A stretch of DNA of 64,000 nucleotides from Niabella soli DSM 19437 (lineage in GTDB: Bacteria; Bacteroidota; Bacteroidia; Chitinophagales; Chitinophagaceae). Below the pieces are notes generated by a model that was not told the origin of the DNA, made no database searches, and saw only the letters and a list, made by a program, of their open reading frames with translations. Shown here in pieces: positions 1 through 9,000 of this stretch (positions within the stretch are counted from its first letter, which is position 1; each line of letters opens with the position of its first letter). The stretch is taken from contig NZ_CP007035.1 of the NCBI RefSeq assembly GCF_000243115.2, positions 2,790,001 through 2,854,000 on the forward strand. The letters run 5' to 3'. Both the position numbers and the translations under genes were made by a program.

Positions 1-102
1 TGCGATTCGTGCCGCACATTTGGCATTGCTTTTCATCGGTTAGATTTAAAAAATAAACAAATCAATGCCCTTCCACAAGGGCTATACACTACTGACCGCG
101 GG

Positions 103-729
103 TCAGCTCATCTCAAACGGTGCTTTATAAGGTTTGGATAACCGGTAGGAGGTTCTTGCAATACATAGCAGGCATTCAAAGTCAAAAAGCAGGTTTTTCC
201 TGTCAATCATAAAAGTCTCTCCTTCCTCCAGTGCACATTCAAAAACGAACCACAAATAGGCTTGTGCTCTTTTTTGTGAATACTGCAAAGTGAAGTGCTT
301 TATTTTTTCGTGTGCGCTATCTTTATCCTTCAAATATCTATACCGCAGGTCCGGATCCGTATAAAACAATTGTTTTCCTGCTTTCATTGTTTGTTGAACT
401 GTTACTTCATGTAACGCTTCTATCAGCACCTTGAAATTTCCATCGAACCGCAACAGAAAGCGGCGGTCGCGGTTTTCGCTGAAGGCACTGTAAGGGGCAC
501 ACAAAGCGCATTGCACCCAGTTGTTCCATATATTCCACAATTCTCCCAACGTTGATGCATCAAAAACTAGCCAAAGACCATGAAGCGGTCTTGATTTTAC
601 ATAGCGCAAAAAACGCTTTTGTAAAGCGAAGGTCTTTTCTTCGGGTTCAACCGGATGATTTTTGCTCTCGGGGGCATTCCCGGGCAATTGTTGACCCTTA
701 AAAAGAATCTTGTTATTTTTGTTTGACAT
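103..729 (-). CDS. hypothetical protein, 208 aa
   Basis: I do not recognise this family. The protein is soluble: no signal peptide or membrane segment is visible. It is rich in aromatic residues, with a WNIWNNW run near residues 64-70 and two cysteine pairs (CALC near 73-76 and CLLC near 187-190) that could bind a metal or simply be buried. The N-terminal 35 residues are polar and probably disordered. It starts with ATG and is transcribed away from the HTH regulator at 793-1209, from which it is separated by 63 bp holding promoters for both genes, so the regulator may control it. Composition is similar to the neighbours. The product is real by length and by a perfect -7 element upstream, but its function is unknown. 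Confidence 0.75.
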   Translation of the reverse strand: MSNKNNKILFKGQQLPGNAPESKNHPVEPEEKTFALQKRFLRYVKSRPLHGLWLVFDASTLGELWNIWNNWVQCALCAPYSAFSENRDRRFLLRFDGNFKVLIEALHEVTVQQTMKAGKQLFYTDPDLRYRYLKDKDSAHEKIKHFTLQYSQKRAQAYLWFVFECALEEGETFMIDRKNLLFDFECLLCIARTSYRLSKPYKAPFEMS

Positions 730-756
730 AACCGGATTGTTTTCATGTTAGCACAC

Positions 757-776
757 CAAATGTACAAATTCATTTG
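757..776. promoter_or_regulatory. back-to-back divergent promoters with inverted repeat
   Basis: On the minus strand TACATTTG (757-764) matches the Bacteroidota -7 consensus TAnnTTTG and serves the gene ending at 103. On the plus strand TTCATTTG (769-776) is a one-mismatch -7 for the HTH gene at 793. Together they form the inverted repeat CAAATG-N8-CATTTG (757-762 and 771-776), so one bound protein would cover both promoters. Confidence 0.5.
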
Positions 777-792
777 ATACAAACAAACAAAA

Positions 793-1209
793 ATGAATAA
801 AAATTCAACCTTTTTTGATCGTCTTGAAGAGCTCCGCAAAGCGGAAGGATTTAAGACGATTAACGATCTTGCCCTCAATGGTTTAAAATACCGATCCTCT
901 CAAAAGCTGAACCGTCTTAAAACTGGCAACAACAAGCCCTCTGCTGAAATTATTGAAGACATCAAGAACCGGTTTCCGCATGTTGACCTGAACTGGCTAG
1001 TTTCAAACAAGAATGAAATGTATCTACCCGGCGCGGATCTTACGATACAGGAACCGGAGGCCCCTGCCCCATGCAAAGAATGCGCCCTGCGAGATGAGAT
1101 CATCGATTCCCAGAAACAAACGATCAAGGCATTACAAGATCAGGCGGCAGCGCTACAATTGGCGATGGAAATCATGAGCCGGAAGTTGGTACGGAAGAAC
1201 GGGGCCTGA
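793..1209 (+). CDS. helix-turn-helix (XRE/CI-type) regulator with C-terminal coiled coil
   Basis: The 138-residue protein has an N-terminal DNA-binding region (about residues 5-65) of the type seen in small Bacteroidota Cro/CI-like regulators: FFDRLEELRKAEGF, then a recognition-helix region with SQKLNRLKTGNNKPS, then an IIEDIKNRFPHVDLNWLV segment. A short proline/glutamate linker follows, then CKECALRDEIIDSQKQTI-like sequence that begins a coiled coil (about 93-130), probably for dimerisation. It is divergent from the unknown gene at 103-729 and shares its promoter region, where an inverted repeat could be the operator. Such proteins occur on phages, plasmids and chromosomes, but no mobile-element gene is visible here. 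The DNA-binding role is well supported; the target is inferred. Confidence 0.75.
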   Translation: MNKNSTFFDRLEELRKAEGFKTINDLALNGLKYRSSQKLNRLKTGNNKPSAEIIEDIKNRFPHVDLNWLVSNKNEMYLPGADLTIQEPEAPAPCKECALRDEIIDSQKQTIKALQDQAAALQLAMEIMSRKLVRKNGA

Positions 1210-1296
1210 GTCAGCATTCAAACAATGTTAACAGGCAATAATGAATGAGTGGCCCACTCGTAGCTAAATCGCCTGATTTGGTTATGCTGAATATTT

Positions 1297-1325
1297 CTTT
1301 TGGGCATCCCTGTTTCCTACCTTTA
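1297..1325 (+). promoter_or_regulatory. promoter of the DUF4242 gene
   Basis: TACCTTTA at 1318-1325 is a clear -7 element, with a TTTTG about 18 bp upstream acting as -33. It leaves a leader of roughly 35 nt before the ATG at 1366. Confidence 0.5.
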
Positions 1326-1365
1326 CTATTGGTATCGTCTGTTCTTTATTTATAAACCGTAAACT

Positions 1366-1638
1366 ATGCCTAAATATGTAATCGAAAGGGAAATCTCCGG
1401 AGCCGGCGATCTTACCCGGGAGCAGCTAAAAGACATTTCGAATACTTCCTGCGGGGTATTGCGCAATATGGGACCCACTATCCAATGGGTGCAGAGCTAT
1501 GTTACCGGTAATAAAGTTTATTGCGTTTATATCGCCCCCAACAAGGAAATGGTGTTTGAACATGCGCAACAGGGCGGCTTTCCGGCTAATTCCGTAAGTG
1601 AGGTGGTAACGATCATTGACCCCACCACGGCCGAATAG
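1366..1638 (+). CDS. DUF4242 domain protein
   Basis: A 90-residue protein matching the DUF4242 family, small ferredoxin-like-fold proteins sometimes annotated as nickel-binding. Typical features are the opening MPKYVIERE, the central SCGVLRNMGPTIQWVQSYV stretch, the YCVYIAPN strand, and the tail with EHAQQGGFPANSV followed by the strand VVTIIDP. One cysteine (C30) and one histidine (H69) are present. No signal peptide or membrane segment is seen. It stands alone behind its own promoter and converges with trmD across a 23-bp gap. The family match is good; the biochemical role is not established. Confidence 0.8.
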   Translation: MPKYVIEREISGAGDLTREQLKDISNTSCGVLRNMGPTIQWVQSYVTGNKVYCVYIAPNKEMVFEHAQQGGFPANSVSEVVTIIDPTTAE

Positions 1639-1661
1639 CGGGCTGATGCTATAGAATACAA

Positions 1662-2339
1662 TTATTCCTCCAACAGGTCGGGGCGCCGGTCCCTGGTGCG
1701 CTGCAGGGCCTGCTCGTACCGCCATTCTTCGATCTTTGTATGGTTCCCGCTCATTAAAATATCCGGAACCTTCATACCTTCAAAATCGACAGGTCGGGTG
1801 TACACAGGTGGTGCCAACAGATTATCCTGAAAAGAATCCGTGAGCGCAGAAGTTTCATCATTTAACACCCCTGGCAACAGGCGGCCAATGGAGTCCACCA
1901 ACACGGCGGCAGCCAGCTCCCCACCACTCAGCACATAATCGCCTATAGAAATTTCCAGCGTAACGTATTTCTCCCGGATGCGTTCGTCAATACCCTTATA
2001 ATGCCCGCAAATGATCAGCAGGTTGCCTTTTAAAGAGAGGGTGTTGGCCATACGTTGATTCAATGTCCTTCCATCTGGCGTTACATAAATAATTTCATCA
2101 AATTTTTTATTGGCAGAAAGCGCTTCTATTGCTTTAGCAAGTGGTTCGCATAGCATCACCATACCTGCACCACCGCCATACTGGTAATCGTCTACCTGGC
2201 CGTATTCATTCACCGCCCAGTTTCGCAGATGATGAACGGCGACTGTCAGCAAACCCTTATCCTGCGCACGTTTCATAATGCTGTGTTCGAGGGGGCTGGC
2301 TAATAATTCGGGTAAAACGGTAAGGATATCAATGTGCAT
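1662..2339 (-). CDS. trmD: tRNA (guanine-N1)-methyltransferase TrmD
   Basis: TrmD methylates G37 of tRNAs reading CNN and CGG-type codons with S-adenosylmethionine and prevents +1 frameshifting. The 225-residue product begins [13 protein letters not shown], as in the family. The SPOUT deep trefoil knot is clear: [13 protein letters not shown], then [16 protein letters not shown] which forms the cofactor pocket, then the C-terminal [16 protein letters not shown] segment that binds tRNA. I chose the ATG at 2339; two upstream codons (TTG CTC) stay in frame but are not family-like. The S4-domain gene lies 97 nt upstream on the same strand and is probably cotranscribed. The gap contains an AT-rich heptanucleotide array ending just before the start. 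Confidence 0.96.
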   Translation of the reverse strand: MHIDILTVLPELLASPLEHSIMKRAQDKGLLTVAVHHLRNWAVNEYGQVDDYQYGGGAGMVMLCEPLAKAIEALSANKKFDEIIYVTPDGRTLNQRMANTLSLKGNLLIICGHYKGIDERIREKYVTLEISIGDYVLSGGELAAAVLVDSIGRLLPGVLNDETSALTDSFQDNLLAPPVYTRPVDFEGMKVPDILMSGNHTKIEEWRYEQALQRTRDRRPDLLEE

Positions 2340-2344
2340 GAGCA

Positions 2345-2376
2345 ATTTCTAATTTGAAATTTTTGATTTGGGATTC
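2345..2376. repeat. heptanucleotide array, unit ATTTNNN
   Basis: Four in-register units ATTTCTA, ATTTGAA, ATTTTTG and ATTTGGG followed by ATTC, read on the plus strand. They lie immediately upstream of the trmD start on the minus strand. One of at least seven period-7 arrays in the window. Confidence 0.6.
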
Positions 2377-2436
2377 AGGCTTCCAGAGCCTCCAACCCTT
2401 TTTCATCTCTTAGTCGATATTTTTAATTTATTATTT

Positions 2437-2826
2437 TCACTCCTCTCCATCCATAAACTCATCCAGATCCCGGCGCTCTTTTTTGGTGGGCCGTCCAATT
2501 TTGCTCAGGCGCTTGCCGCTGAAGAAAGAGGCTGCCTGGTTTTTGGCTTTTTCCAGCTCTTCGGGAGGAGTAAGATCTGTGTAGTACTTTATGGCCTCCT
2601 CATATTTCACCCGTGTATGTAACAATCCTGTCGCCTTCACCACCCATTTGCGCCCTTCGGTGCGTACTTCATAAATATCGCCCAGGTGCACGTTCTTACC
2701 GGGCTTGGTATTTTCCCCCTCATATTTCACCTTGCCGTCATTACAGGCATCAGTGGCCAGCCGCCGGGTTTTAAACAGGCGGATGGACCAGAGGTATTTA
2801 TCAACACGTAATTTTTCTTTCTCCAT
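2437..2826 (-). CDS. RNA-binding S4 domain protein (Hsp15-like)
   Basis: The 129-residue protein has an S4 RNA-binding domain at about residues 5-65: LRVDKYLWSIRLFKTR, then ATDACNDGKVKYEG, then the KPGKNVHLGDIYEV strand. It ends with a Lys/Arg-rich tail (SGKRLSKIGRPTKKERRDL). Length and layout fit the Hsp15/HslR family, which in E. coli binds stalled 50S subunits carrying peptidyl-tRNA. It precedes trmD on the same strand, a fitting partnership of RNA-related genes. An 8-bp hairpin sits about 13 nt upstream of its ATG. The S4 call is firm; equivalence to HslR is inferred from size and architecture. Confidence 0.88.
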   Translation of the reverse strand: MEKEKLRVDKYLWSIRLFKTRRLATDACNDGKVKYEGENTKPGKNVHLGDIYEVRTEGRKWVVKATGLLHTRVKYEEAIKYYTDLTPPEELEKAKNQAASFFSGKRLSKIGRPTKKERRDLDEFMDGEE

Positions 2827-2838
2827 GAAAACAATTTG

Positions 2839-2857
2839 ATAAACCTCACAGGTTTAT
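2839..2857. repeat. perfect hairpin ATAAACCT-CAC-AGGTTTAT
   Basis: An 8-bp perfect stem with a 3-nt loop in the leader of the S4-domain gene, starting 13 bp upstream of its ATG. It may be a dispersed palindrome or a leader structure. It has no T tract on the reading strand, so it is not a clear terminator. Confidence 0.5.
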
Positions 2858-2950
2858 AAGTTGATGCCTGCACTGCAGCACAAGCGTGCGACGCAACCAA
2901 ATTTCATAGTAGCATTACAGCCGGGCCCATAAAACTTGCCCTGCAAGATA

Positions 2951-2985
2951 CTATTGACTATTGACTATTAGCTATTGACTATTCC
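2951..2985. repeat. heptanucleotide array, unit CTATTNN
   Basis: Five in-register units on the plus strand: CTATTGA twice, CTATTAG, CTATTGA and CTATTCC. Read on the minus strand the unit is close to TCAATAG. The TAG stop codon of the M20 dipeptidase (2979-2981) is part of the first unit, so the array runs straight out of the reading frame. Confidence 0.65.
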
Positions 2986-4343
2986 CCGAAATATTTATGG
3001 AAGTATGGAATGGTCTCAATGCCTTTATAATAATTCTCCAGGTTATATTTTTCGTTGGGGCTGTGGAGGCCATCATTATCCAACCCAAAGCCCATAAAAA
3101 TAATTTTGATGCCCAGCTCTTTTTCCAGCACGGAGCAAATAGGAATACTACCCCCGCCTTTCACCGGGATGGGCGTTTTGCCAAAAGTCGTTTCCAGCGC
3201 TTTGGATGCCGCCTGGTAACCCTTACTGTCAATCGGCGTGCCATAAGGTTCTCCCCCATGGTGCTCAAATGCATTTACCGTAACGCAGGAGGGCGCAATT
3301 TTCCGGAAATGATCCAATAATAGTTTGGTGATCTTTTCGCTGGACTGATTGGGCACTAGCCGGGCCGATATTTTGGCGGTGGCTTTTGCAGGTAATACCG
3401 TCTTCGCGCCTTCTCCCGTATAGCCGCCCCAGATACCATTTAATTCCAGTGTGGGCCGGATACCGGTGCGCTCATACGTGCTGAACCCTTTTTCACCATA
3501 TAACTCTTTAATGCCGATTTCATCCTTGTATTCCTGTTCGTCAAACGGCGCTTTATTAATCAACGCGCGTTCTTCCGCTGACACTTCCATCACATCATCA
3601 TAAAATCCCGGGATGGTAATGTGGTTATTTTCATCATGGCACCCGGCGATCATTTTAGACAGGATCACGATCGGGTTAGCCACCGCACCGCCATAGGTGC
3701 CGCTGTGCAGGTCCCTTCCGGCTGCAGTCAGTTCCACTTCAATATAACTCAGCCCCCGCACGCCCGTATCCAGCGAAGGATTTTCCATACTTAACAATGA
3801 GCTATCACTGATCAAAATCACATCGGCTTTCAGCAGGTCTTTATGTTGCGCTACAAAACTGCCCAGGTTGGGCGAGCCCACTTCTTCTTCCCCTTCAATA
3901 ATGAATTTGATATTAGTGGCCATGGTATTGGTTTTCACCATGGTTTCCAGCGCTTTCACGTGCATGTAAAACTGACCTTTGTCGTCCGCACTGCCACGGG
4001 CAAACACTTTTCCATCTTTAATGGTAGGTTCGAAGGGGGGCGTATGCCACAGTTCCAGCGGTTCCACCGGCTGCACATCATAGTGCCCGTAAACCAATAC
4101 CGTAGGTTTGGAAGGATCAATTATTTTTTCGCCATACACAACGGGGTGACCGCCGGTTTCCATCACCTCCGCCTTATCGCAGCCGGAAGTCAATAAGGCT
4201 GCTTTTACTGCCTCCGCACATTTTTGCATATCTTCTTTATTCTCGCTTTTAGCGCTGATGGAAGGGATGCGCAGCAGGTCCATCATTTCATTTAAAAAAC
4301 GCTCCTGGTTTTCTTCCTGGTATTGTTTCCATATTGCTGACAT
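2979..4343 (-). CDS. M20 family dipeptidase
   Basis: A 454-residue zinc metallopeptidase of the M20 (ArgE/DapE/carnosinase-like) family that hydrolyses dipeptides in the cytoplasm. Metal-binding signatures are visible: VYGHYDVQPVEP (first His and bridging Asp region), RGSADDKGQ, EGEEEVGSPN (catalytic Glu pair) and the C-terminal GLDNDGLHSPNEKY (last His). The lid domain around HSGTYGGAVANP is typical. Length matches the family (about 450-460). I chose the ATG at 4343 (MSAIWKQYQEEN); the longer frame to 4412 is not family-like and would overlap the promoter TACCTTCG at 4363-4370. No signal peptide is present. It stands alone, and its stop codon merges with a heptanucleotide array. Confidence 0.93.
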   Translation of the reverse strand: MSAIWKQYQEENQERFLNEMMDLLRIPSISAKSENKEDMQKCAEAVKAALLTSGCDKAEVMETGGHPVVYGEKIIDPSKPTVLVYGHYDVQPVEPLELWHTPPFEPTIKDGKVFARGSADDKGQFYMHVKALETMVKTNTMATNIKFIIEGEEEVGSPNLGSFVAQHKDLLKADVILISDSSLLSMENPSLDTGVRGLSYIEVELTAAGRDLHSGTYGGAVANPIVILSKMIAGCHDENNHITIPGFYDDVMEVSAEERALINKAPFDEQEYKDEIGIKELYGEKGFSTYERTGIRPTLELNGIWGGYTGEGAKTVLPAKATAKISARLVPNQSSEKITKLLLDHFRKIAPSCVTVNAFEHHGGEPYGTPIDSKGYQAASKALETTFGKTPIPVKGGGSIPICSVLEKELGIKIIFMGFGLDNDGLHSPNEKYNLENYYKGIETIPYFHKYFGE

Positions 4344-4362
4344 AGTACTATTTTTTGTTGCA

Positions 4363-4370
4363 CGAAGGTA
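4363..4370 (-). promoter_or_regulatory. -7 element of the M20 dipeptidase gene
   Basis: Minus-strand TACCTTCG, a common variant of TAnnTTTG, ends 19 nt before the ATG at 4343 and supports that start. Confidence 0.55.
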
Positions 4371-4399
4371 AGGATTTGAGGAATGTTTGCAGAATGATA

Positions 4400-4781
4400 A
4401 GCGAGAGAGCATAACCCCGCCAGAATGAATCTTTCGGGCTGGCGCAAAGCCTAGGAGCCACGAAGATTAAAAAAATGCCACGAATTCGATTGTTCTGCGT
4501 TGCAGCATGATTTAAGGATACAGCGAAACTTATCCCGGCAGATCAACGGGAGAGGCCTCCCGCATTCCGATTTATCGGAAGCAGATTTTCGCAGAAGAAA
4601 GAAGTGTAATCCGCGCTGCGTCGATAGCGGTCCCGATAGCTATCGGGATGCATAAATCTGCGGGCCAAAAATTAGTTTGAACGGCTTTGTTGTACAGAAT
4701 GCACGAATAGCAAATCATTCGTTCATTCGCGGCACTCAACTCCGGATATCGGGCAATCCGATATAACCATTGTTAGTTGCT
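4400..4781. repeat. non-coding mosaic of dispersed repeats and palindromes
   Basis: No gene is visible here. Segment 4477-4525 matches 45536-45584 in reverse orientation at 43 of 49 positions, and 4690-4708 matches 45274-45292 (18 of 19) in the same order, so the two gaps share a mosaic repeat. Segment 4559-4582 (containing CCGATTTATCGG) matches 61110-61133 at 22 of 24. The 18-bp perfect palindrome TCCCGATAGCTATCGGGA lies at 4631-4648. The stretch follows the 3' end of the adaptor gene at 4782 and lies upstream of the dipeptidase promoter. Confidence 0.6.
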
Positions 4782-5906
4782 CTAATCTTTTTGCAAAGCG
4801 ATCTTTCCGTCTACAACCGCCCCGTTCCGTACTTCCTCTGTAACGGCCGTGATCAATGTATCATTCTTACTGAGATTGCCATATACCGATATTTTATCGT
4901 CGGTTTTAACACCTGTGGACACCGGTACCCACACTGTTTTTCCATTGATCACTTTTATTACAAACACCCCCATACTGGAATTCAGCAGCGCGCTGTTCGG
5001 GATCACAAATACCTGGGTATTGCCGGAATGCAGCGGGATCTTTACTTCGGGGATCATACCGGGCAACAGGACTTTATTATCATTATGAACATCCATTTCC
5101 ACGCGTTGCGCCCGCAACCTGTTGTCTAATGCCCCTGATACGCGCGATGTTCTGGCTTCAAAATAGCGGCCGGGCAAAGACTTTACCGCAAACTTCACCG
5201 AGCCATTTTGGTTCAATACCCCCGCGTTACTCTCAGGGAGGTTCACCACCAGTCTTAATTTCTTTTGCTCCTGCAGGGTAAACATCGGTACCGCGCCCGC
5301 CCCGGGGCCTACATAAGCTCCTGCACTCACATTACGTGCAGTGATCACCCCCGAAAACGGGGCACGTATTTCCAGATAATTTCGGGTATCCGTAATTTCC
5401 TTCACCGCTGACTTGGCTGCCATATATTGCGCGTAATCTGATTTCTGGCGGGCATTGGCCATATCCAGGTCGTTCTGCGAAACAGTACCCGGCGTTTTGC
5501 TCGTTTCAAACAGGCGGTCATACGTTGCCTTGCTTGCCAGGTAAATAGCCTCCTGTGATTTCACTTTGGATTGTGCCCCGTCGTGCTGCGCGTTCATTTC
5601 GGGCGCCTCCATTACCGCTAATAATTGCCCCTGGCGCACCTCACTACCCACATCCACATACAGCTTTTTCACAAAACTGCTCACCTTGGCAAACAGATCT
5701 ACATTCTGAAACGCCACCAGCTCTCCCGGCAGGGATAACGTATCCGAGAGGCTTCCTTCCGATAATAAAAATGCCGGCACCGTAGTAACGGCGGGCTTCT
5801 CAGCATTTTTTTCTTCCTCTGCGTTAGATGATTTGCAGCCCGGGATCAGCAGGGCGGTAAAAACGCCGGCCAATAACAAGATCCCTGTTCTTTTATTTTT
5901 TATCAT
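4782..5906 (-). CDS. RND efflux periplasmic adaptor lipoprotein (first system)
   Basis: The 374-residue membrane-fusion protein bridges the RND pump and TolC channel in the periplasm. It has a lipoprotein signal peptide with lipobox LIPGC (Cys24), a biotinyl-lipoyl-like half motif (VDVGSEVRQGQLLAVMEAPE, about 87-106), a helical hairpin (QHDGAQSKVKSQEAIYLASK onward), the second lipoyl half (YLEIRAPFSGVITARNV) and beta-barrel/membrane-proximal domains (LPGMIPEVKIPL). It is the third gene of a minus-strand operon: TolC (9447-10832), permease (6067-9336), adaptor. The 160-bp gap before it holds a degenerate heptanucleotide array. The upstream promoter carries the same TTCA direct repeat as the neighbouring two-component genes. 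Substrate is unknown. Confidence 0.92.
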   Translation of the reverse strand: MIKNKRTGILLLAGVFTALLIPGCKSSNAEEEKNAEKPAVTTVPAFLLSEGSLSDTLSLPGELVAFQNVDLFAKVSSFVKKLYVDVGSEVRQGQLLAVMEAPEMNAQHDGAQSKVKSQEAIYLASKATYDRLFETSKTPGTVSQNDLDMANARQKSDYAQYMAAKSAVKEITDTRNYLEIRAPFSGVITARNVSAGAYVGPGAGAVPMFTLQEQKKLRLVVNLPESNAGVLNQNGSVKFAVKSLPGRYFEARTSRVSGALDNRLRAQRVEMDVHNDNKVLLPGMIPEVKIPLHSGNTQVFVIPNSALLNSSMGVFVIKVINGKTVWVPVSTGVKTDDKISVYGNLSKNDTLITAVTEEVRNGAVVDGKIALQKD

Positions 5907-5942
5907 GATCGAGTACTATTAGAAATAAATATTTTTTTACCT

Positions 5943-5984
5943 GTGTTACACTGGTAGTGAAACGTTAAGAGTGAAACGTGAGCA
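5943..5984. repeat. degenerate heptanucleotide array, unit near GTGAAAC
   Basis: In-register units GTGTTAC, ACTGGTA, GTGAAAC, GTTAAGA, GTGAAAC and GTGAGCA on the plus strand, in the intra-operon gap between the RND permease and adaptor genes. Weaker than the other arrays, but the register is kept. Confidence 0.4.
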
Positions 5985-6066
5985 TCTCACATTTATGGCC
6001 CGCCTGACCGGACGGGCAGATCTCACGGCTCCTCCCGATGCCATACGCCTTGCAATAAACCTAACA

Positions 6067-9000
6067 CTAATGATGGAGCCCGGGAATATAATGGATACTT
6101 TCCTTATCCTCGGGATCCAGTGATACACTTTGCGTACTGGTTTTACCCAGCCCCCATGCAAAGGCCAGCGGTAAAATAAACAGCGCCGCAAAGGTAGAAG
6201 CGATCAATCCTCCGATCACCGCACGTCCTAAAGGAGAAGACTGATCACCCGCTTCGCCCAGCCCGGAGGCCATCGGTATCATACCCACCACCATTGCCAG
6301 TGCCGTCATCAGGATCGGCCTCATACGCAGTGCTGCAGCTTCTCTTGCCGATTTCAGTGCATCCCCGTTATGCTTGCGGATCTGCTCGGCATTGGTGATC
6401 AAAAGTACAGCGTTTGAAATAGATACCCCTACAGACATGATCATCCCCATATACGACTGCAGGTTCAGCGTAGAACCGCATAGCATCAGCAACACCATTG
6501 ACCCAAATAATACCGCCGGAACCGTAGCCAGTACAATGATCGATACTTTAAAGGATTGGAAGTTAGCCGCCAGCATCAAAAAGATCACCACAATGGCCAC
6601 CAGCAGCCCGCTCTGCAAACTATCCAGTGTATCGGTAAGTGTTTCACTTAACCCGATCAGGTCCACATTCAAGCCGCGGGGAAGTTTACCCAGAGAATGA
6701 ATCGCCGCTTGCACGTCCTTAGCCGCCGCGCCCAGGTCTTTATTATTCAAATTGGCAGTGACGGTTAGCATGGGCACCGATCCCAGGTTATCCGCCTCGC
6801 CGTAAGTGGTATCCGGTTTAATTGTGGCCACATCCCCCAGCAAAGGTCGGGCGCTATTGGGGCTAAGCGGTATCTCCCGGATATCATTCTGGCTTTGCAT
6901 CTCGCTCTCCGGCACTTCCACCTGCACACTGTAGGTGAGGTTGGATTTCGTATCTACCCAGGTATTCTTTTCCGTTAAACGCGAAGAGGAAGTGGAGGCA
7001 ATCAGTGAACGGGAAATGCTGCTCATATCCGTTCCCAGTTGTGCTGCCCGTATCCGGTCAATGTCAATTTTTAACGCCGGGTAATGAATCGACTGGCCGA
7101 TCTGCACATCACGGAGATAATCGATCTTTTTTAGCTTATCGACCATCTGCGCTGCGTATTTTTCATTCAGCTTTTTATCCCTTCCCGAAAAACGTACTTC
7201 AATAGGTGTGGGCGAGCCCTGGCTTAAAATTTTATCCGTCAGCTCTATCGGCTCAAAGGATAACTTCATTTCGGGCGCTATTTCCGCAGCACGTTTCCGG
7301 ATCTTATCCTTCAATTCATCCAGGTTTACTTTGTAATCTTCTTTAAGCGCTACCTGCAACACCGCCTCATGCGGTCCGGCCATCCAGAGAAATATGGGCG
7401 CGGTGGAAAATAACTGCGGGTGCATCCCCACAAAGGTGGAGGTGATCGACACATTCTTTTTACCCACCACATTATTGATCACATTCAAAAGATCAATCGC
7501 TTTTAATTCCGTTTTTTCAATGCGCGTACCGTCCGGCTCTCTTAAACGCACCTGGAATTGACGGCCATTTACCTTTGGCAACACATCCCGCCCAATAATA
7601 CGCAGGAAGAAAACGGATGCCAGCCCGATGATCAAAATATATAGCGTTACGATGAGCTTGCGGTAGGGCATCATCCGGTCCAGGAAGCGCATATATCTTG
7701 CCCTAAATTTATCAAAACGGCTCATTTTTTCACCGGAATCAGCCCCCTTTAACAGCCGTTCTTTCTGCGACCAGGTATCTTCTTCTCCTTCTGCAAGACC
7801 CGCATTAGCATATTCTTCTTCCTCCGTCAGCTCCCTGCCGTCTTTGCCCTTGTGATGTTTGATCTTCATGATCCAGTTGGCCATTACCGGCACAAAGGTT
7901 TGTGCCAGGAAATAAGAGGCGATCATACTGAAACCGATCGCCAGCGCCAATGGCAGAAATAAAGAGCCTGGGATACCTCCCATGGTAAACGCCGGGGCAA
8001 ACACGGCCAGAATGCAGAACAGGATCAGTAATTTGGGAAAAGCAATTTCCTTGCAGGCATCCCATATGGCAAGGGCTTTCGGCTTACCCATATCGAGGTG
8101 CTGGTGAATGTTTTCGATCGTCACCGTGCTTTCATCCACCAGGATACCGATTGCCAGGGCCAGTCCGCTCAGCGTCATAATATTAATGGTTTGACCAAAC
8201 ATATTCAGGAACAAAACGCCCGTAATGATGGAAGTGGGAATGGTAAGAATCACGATCAGCGCCCCACGCAGATCGCCCAGGAACAGCATTACCATTAAAC
8301 CCGTTAATATCGCCCCGATAACGCCTTCGCTCATCAGGCTTTTTACCGAGTTCATTACATAGGAGGACTGATCAAACTCATAGCTCAGTTTTACATCTTC
8401 GGGCAACTGCGATTGTATTTTAGGCATCGTTTTTTTCAGGTTCTGCACTACTTCCCAGGTGGAGGCATCTGCGGCTTTCGCGATATTAATATAAACGGAA
8501 CGCTTGCCATTTATAAGGGCATAACCAGCGCTCACGTCCGCGCCATCTTCAACGGTTGCCACATCCCGCAGATAAAGATTGGAAGCCTTACCATTTATAA
8601 ACAACGGCATATTTTCAAAATCCTTTATCTGTTTGATGGTAGTATTGGCAGGCGTTACATAGTTTTTATCGCCGATGCGCACATTACCTGCCGGAGAAGG
8701 AAGGTTGTTGACGCGCAGCGCGCCTACCAACTGATCGGCCGTCATATTATGCGCGCGCAATAATTCCGGGTTTACTTTGATCACCACCGTTCGCACATTA
8801 CCGCCAAATGGCACGGACCCCACCAGTCCCGGGATGGAGGTAAAAGAGGATCGCACATAAACATTGGCCATATCCAGCAACTGGTTATTGCTGCGTTTAT
8901 CACTGCTCAATACCAATTGCCCCACGGGAAGAGTGGACACATCAAAACGAATAATAAATGGCGGATTGGACCCTTGCGGGAATATAGCCTGGATCCGGTT

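Noticed and set aside
1-102. Possible 3' end of a gene entering the window
   Set aside because: Frames are open only for 13-51 codons, no family is recognisable, and nothing distinguishes one frame from another.
597-878. 93-codon frame on the minus strand across the HTH gene start
   Set aside because: It overlaps two better-supported genes and both promoters.
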